NCBI GenBank assembly: GCA_029933075.1
Contig: JAOZOW010000005.1
Location: 5,008-47,712 of the forward strand
Length of the DNA stretch: 42,705 nt
Direction: 5' to 3'
DNA from: Deltaproteobacteria bacterium
GTDB lineage: Bacteria > Desulfobacterota > DSM-4660 > Desulfatiglandales > Desulfatiglandaceae
The translations under genes and the position numbers were made by a program. The notes under the pieces are model-generated. The model was given only the letters and a program-made list of their open reading frames with translations. It searched no databases and was not told the DNA's origin. Numbering within the stretch: position 1 is the stretch's first letter; every line of letters begins with the position of its first letter. Positions 42,501 through 42,705 of this stretch are shown one piece after another.

Positions 42501-42705
42501 CAGGTGCTTTGGCGCAAAGCCCGTGACACCCGGTGGAACGCACCTCTACCTGGTGGGTAAGGCGCTGTTTTTTGAGCTCTTCCTCAAGGGCAGCGTGAAC
42601 CTCCATTGCACCATAGGCCCGACATCCAGTCGTACAGATACAAATACATGTTTTTATTCCATCCTCCCTGGCAAGAAGCTTATTCCGGTACCATTCCAAT
42701 TCCCC
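39574..42705 (-). CDS. NuoF/HylB-like and GltD-like fusion flavoprotein, 5' end at window edge
   Basis: At least 1041 residues. Order: thioredoxin-like 2Fe-2S domain (CICICTTGC near 18-26, TGCHGLC near 56-62); NuoF core with the glycine-rich RGRGGAGFPTG (175-185, FMN/NADH) and CNADEGDPGAF; 4Fe-4S site SCGKCAPC...C (about 464-511); then from about 550 a GltD-like Fe-S segment (CQHACPAGID, CGRICIHPC, C), FAD motif VVGAGPAGLT (about 648) and NAD(P) motif LGGGNVAIDVA; final CLRC near the end. Thus it could transfer electrons between NAD(P)H, FAD/FMN and Fe-S carriers, possibly by bifurcation. The frame is open to the window edge; the only start inside is a TTG at 42699, so the N-terminus probably lies outside. 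Linked to metV3-metF4 on the same strand. Confidence 0.9.
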   Translation of the reverse strand, partial: GELEWYRNKLLAREDGIKTCICICTTGCRAYGAMEVHAALEEELKKQRLTHQVEVRSTGCHGLCAKAPVVAIDPLGVQYQEVSPEDAKEIVALTLRQNRLIDRLAYKDPQTGNPIYYRSQIPFYKKQLKRVLANCGRIDPTNIDHYIAVGGYKAIVKALTRMTPEQVIEEVIAAKLRGRGGAGFPTGIKWRSCRESNGHPKYVICNADEGDPGAFMDRAVLEGDPHSVLEGMLIGAYAIGAERGYIYVREEYPIAVEHLKIAIEQIRDLGLLGEDILGMGFDFDLSLKMGAGAFVCGEETALMASIEGKRGMPKARPPFPAEVGVDGKPSNINNVETWANVPLIINNGADWYAEVGTEKSKGTKIFSLAGKVNNTGLVEVPIGTTIREVVFDIGGGIPKGRDFKAVQMGGPSGGCVPSQYLNLPIDYDTLQRIGAIMGSGGMVVMDENNCMVEIARFFLSFTQAESCGKCAPCRLGTTQLLEILSRITQGKGRIEDIQTLEELGETIIATSLCGLGQTAPKPALSTLRYFLKEYEDHILEQRCAGATCDSMVISACQHACPAGIDVPNYVAAIANGNYEKAVEIIRERNPFPAVCGRICIHPCEFKCRRGELDEPVAIRALKRYAADWYFAHIGRAEKPFPVTRAEKVAVVGAGPAGLTCAYFLARMGYKVTVFEAQQVGGGMLGIAVPEFRLPRKVIQAEIEFIESCGVEIRYNSPIDARHTVNALLKEGYQAVFIAAGAQSSKRVGIEGEQEGLEGLYYGLQFLTDIRTGKNIHLKGKVVVLGGGNVAIDVARTALRVGAQDVQIFYRRTKEEMPAWEKDIEEALEEGVVLNTLWAPKRILHREGKISGIQFVRSRTVVDEEGRSHLSLDEKSTQSVEADAIIISIGQAPDISFLSKDSQLERALWGSLVVDENSLATNVPGIFAGGDFTTGPSTVIRAIASGRRAALAIKRYLQGEKGPLKITDEKSSMREEHRLALEEESIEEKPRARLEMERPEDRRRDFREVEKGLNEKQAWYEAMRCLRCDLEKEIREMEDSNEAW

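Noticed and set aside
1-42705. tRNA, rRNA, CRISPR, insertion sequence or prophage
   Set aside because: No cloverleaf-like sequence, spacer-repeat array, transposase or integrase motif was seen on reading both strands.

Overview
This window looks like the chromosome of an anaerobic Desulfobacterota (deltaproteobacterial) sulfate reducer or syntroph. The evidence is pyruvate phosphate dikinase, HdrA/MvhD electron-transfer proteins, a DsrK/TmcB-like plus cytochrome b pair, three sets of MetF/MetV (methylene-tetrahydrofolate reductase) genes, c-type-heme sensor kinases and heavy use of sigma-54. I see no tRNA, rRNA, CRISPR array or insertion sequence. Family names come from motif recognition; no database search was possible.

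Layout. Positions 1-3515: a partial type IV pilin-like gene (-) diverges from plsB (+). Positions 3592-7434 (-): fmdB-like, two small unknown genes and ppdK. Positions 7734-16873 (+), module A: hdrA1, mvhD1, hdrA2, mvhD2, metV1, metF1, behind a sigma-54 promoter and closed by a strong terminator. Positions 17006-22095 (+): a small protein, a Rossmann-PAS histidine kinase, a receiver-kinase hybrid and an NtrC-type activator. Positions 22397-30314 (+), module B: degenerate receiver, divergent metF2, hdrA3, mvhD3, metV2, metF3, a response regulator and an ACT-domain protein, behind a second sigma-54 promoter. Positions 30368-35263 (-): a signalling group (multiheme-motif sensor kinase, receiver-kinase, Usp, response regulator, MerR-like protein). 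Positions 35368-37404 (-): membrane cytochrome b and an HdrD/DsrK/TmcB-like Fe-S protein. Positions 37737-42705 (-), module C: a NuoF-GltD fusion, metV3 and metF4.

The main observation is that seven genes are interrupted by one in-frame TGA each, exactly where the family has a cysteine that binds or is expected to bind an Fe-S cluster: three hdrA, three mvhD (at two different cysteine positions) and the DsrK/TmcB-like gene. In every case a hairpin begins about 15 nt after the TGA, often with a GGU-containing loop as in known bacterial SECIS elements. These are read here as selenoproteins. ORF calling that stops at TGA would split every one of them.

How the genes may work together (inference): the MetF/MetV pairs catalyse the methylene-/methyl-tetrahydrofolate step of the Wood-Ljungdahl pathway. 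Modules A and B link it to flavin/Fe-S HdrA-MvhD units without HdrB or HdrC, module C links it to a NAD(P)H-type flavoprotein, and the cytochrome b/TmcB-like pair could connect cytoplasmic thiol/ferredoxin-level electrons to the membrane quinone pool. The NtrC-type system between modules A and B is the obvious candidate to control both sigma-54 promoters.
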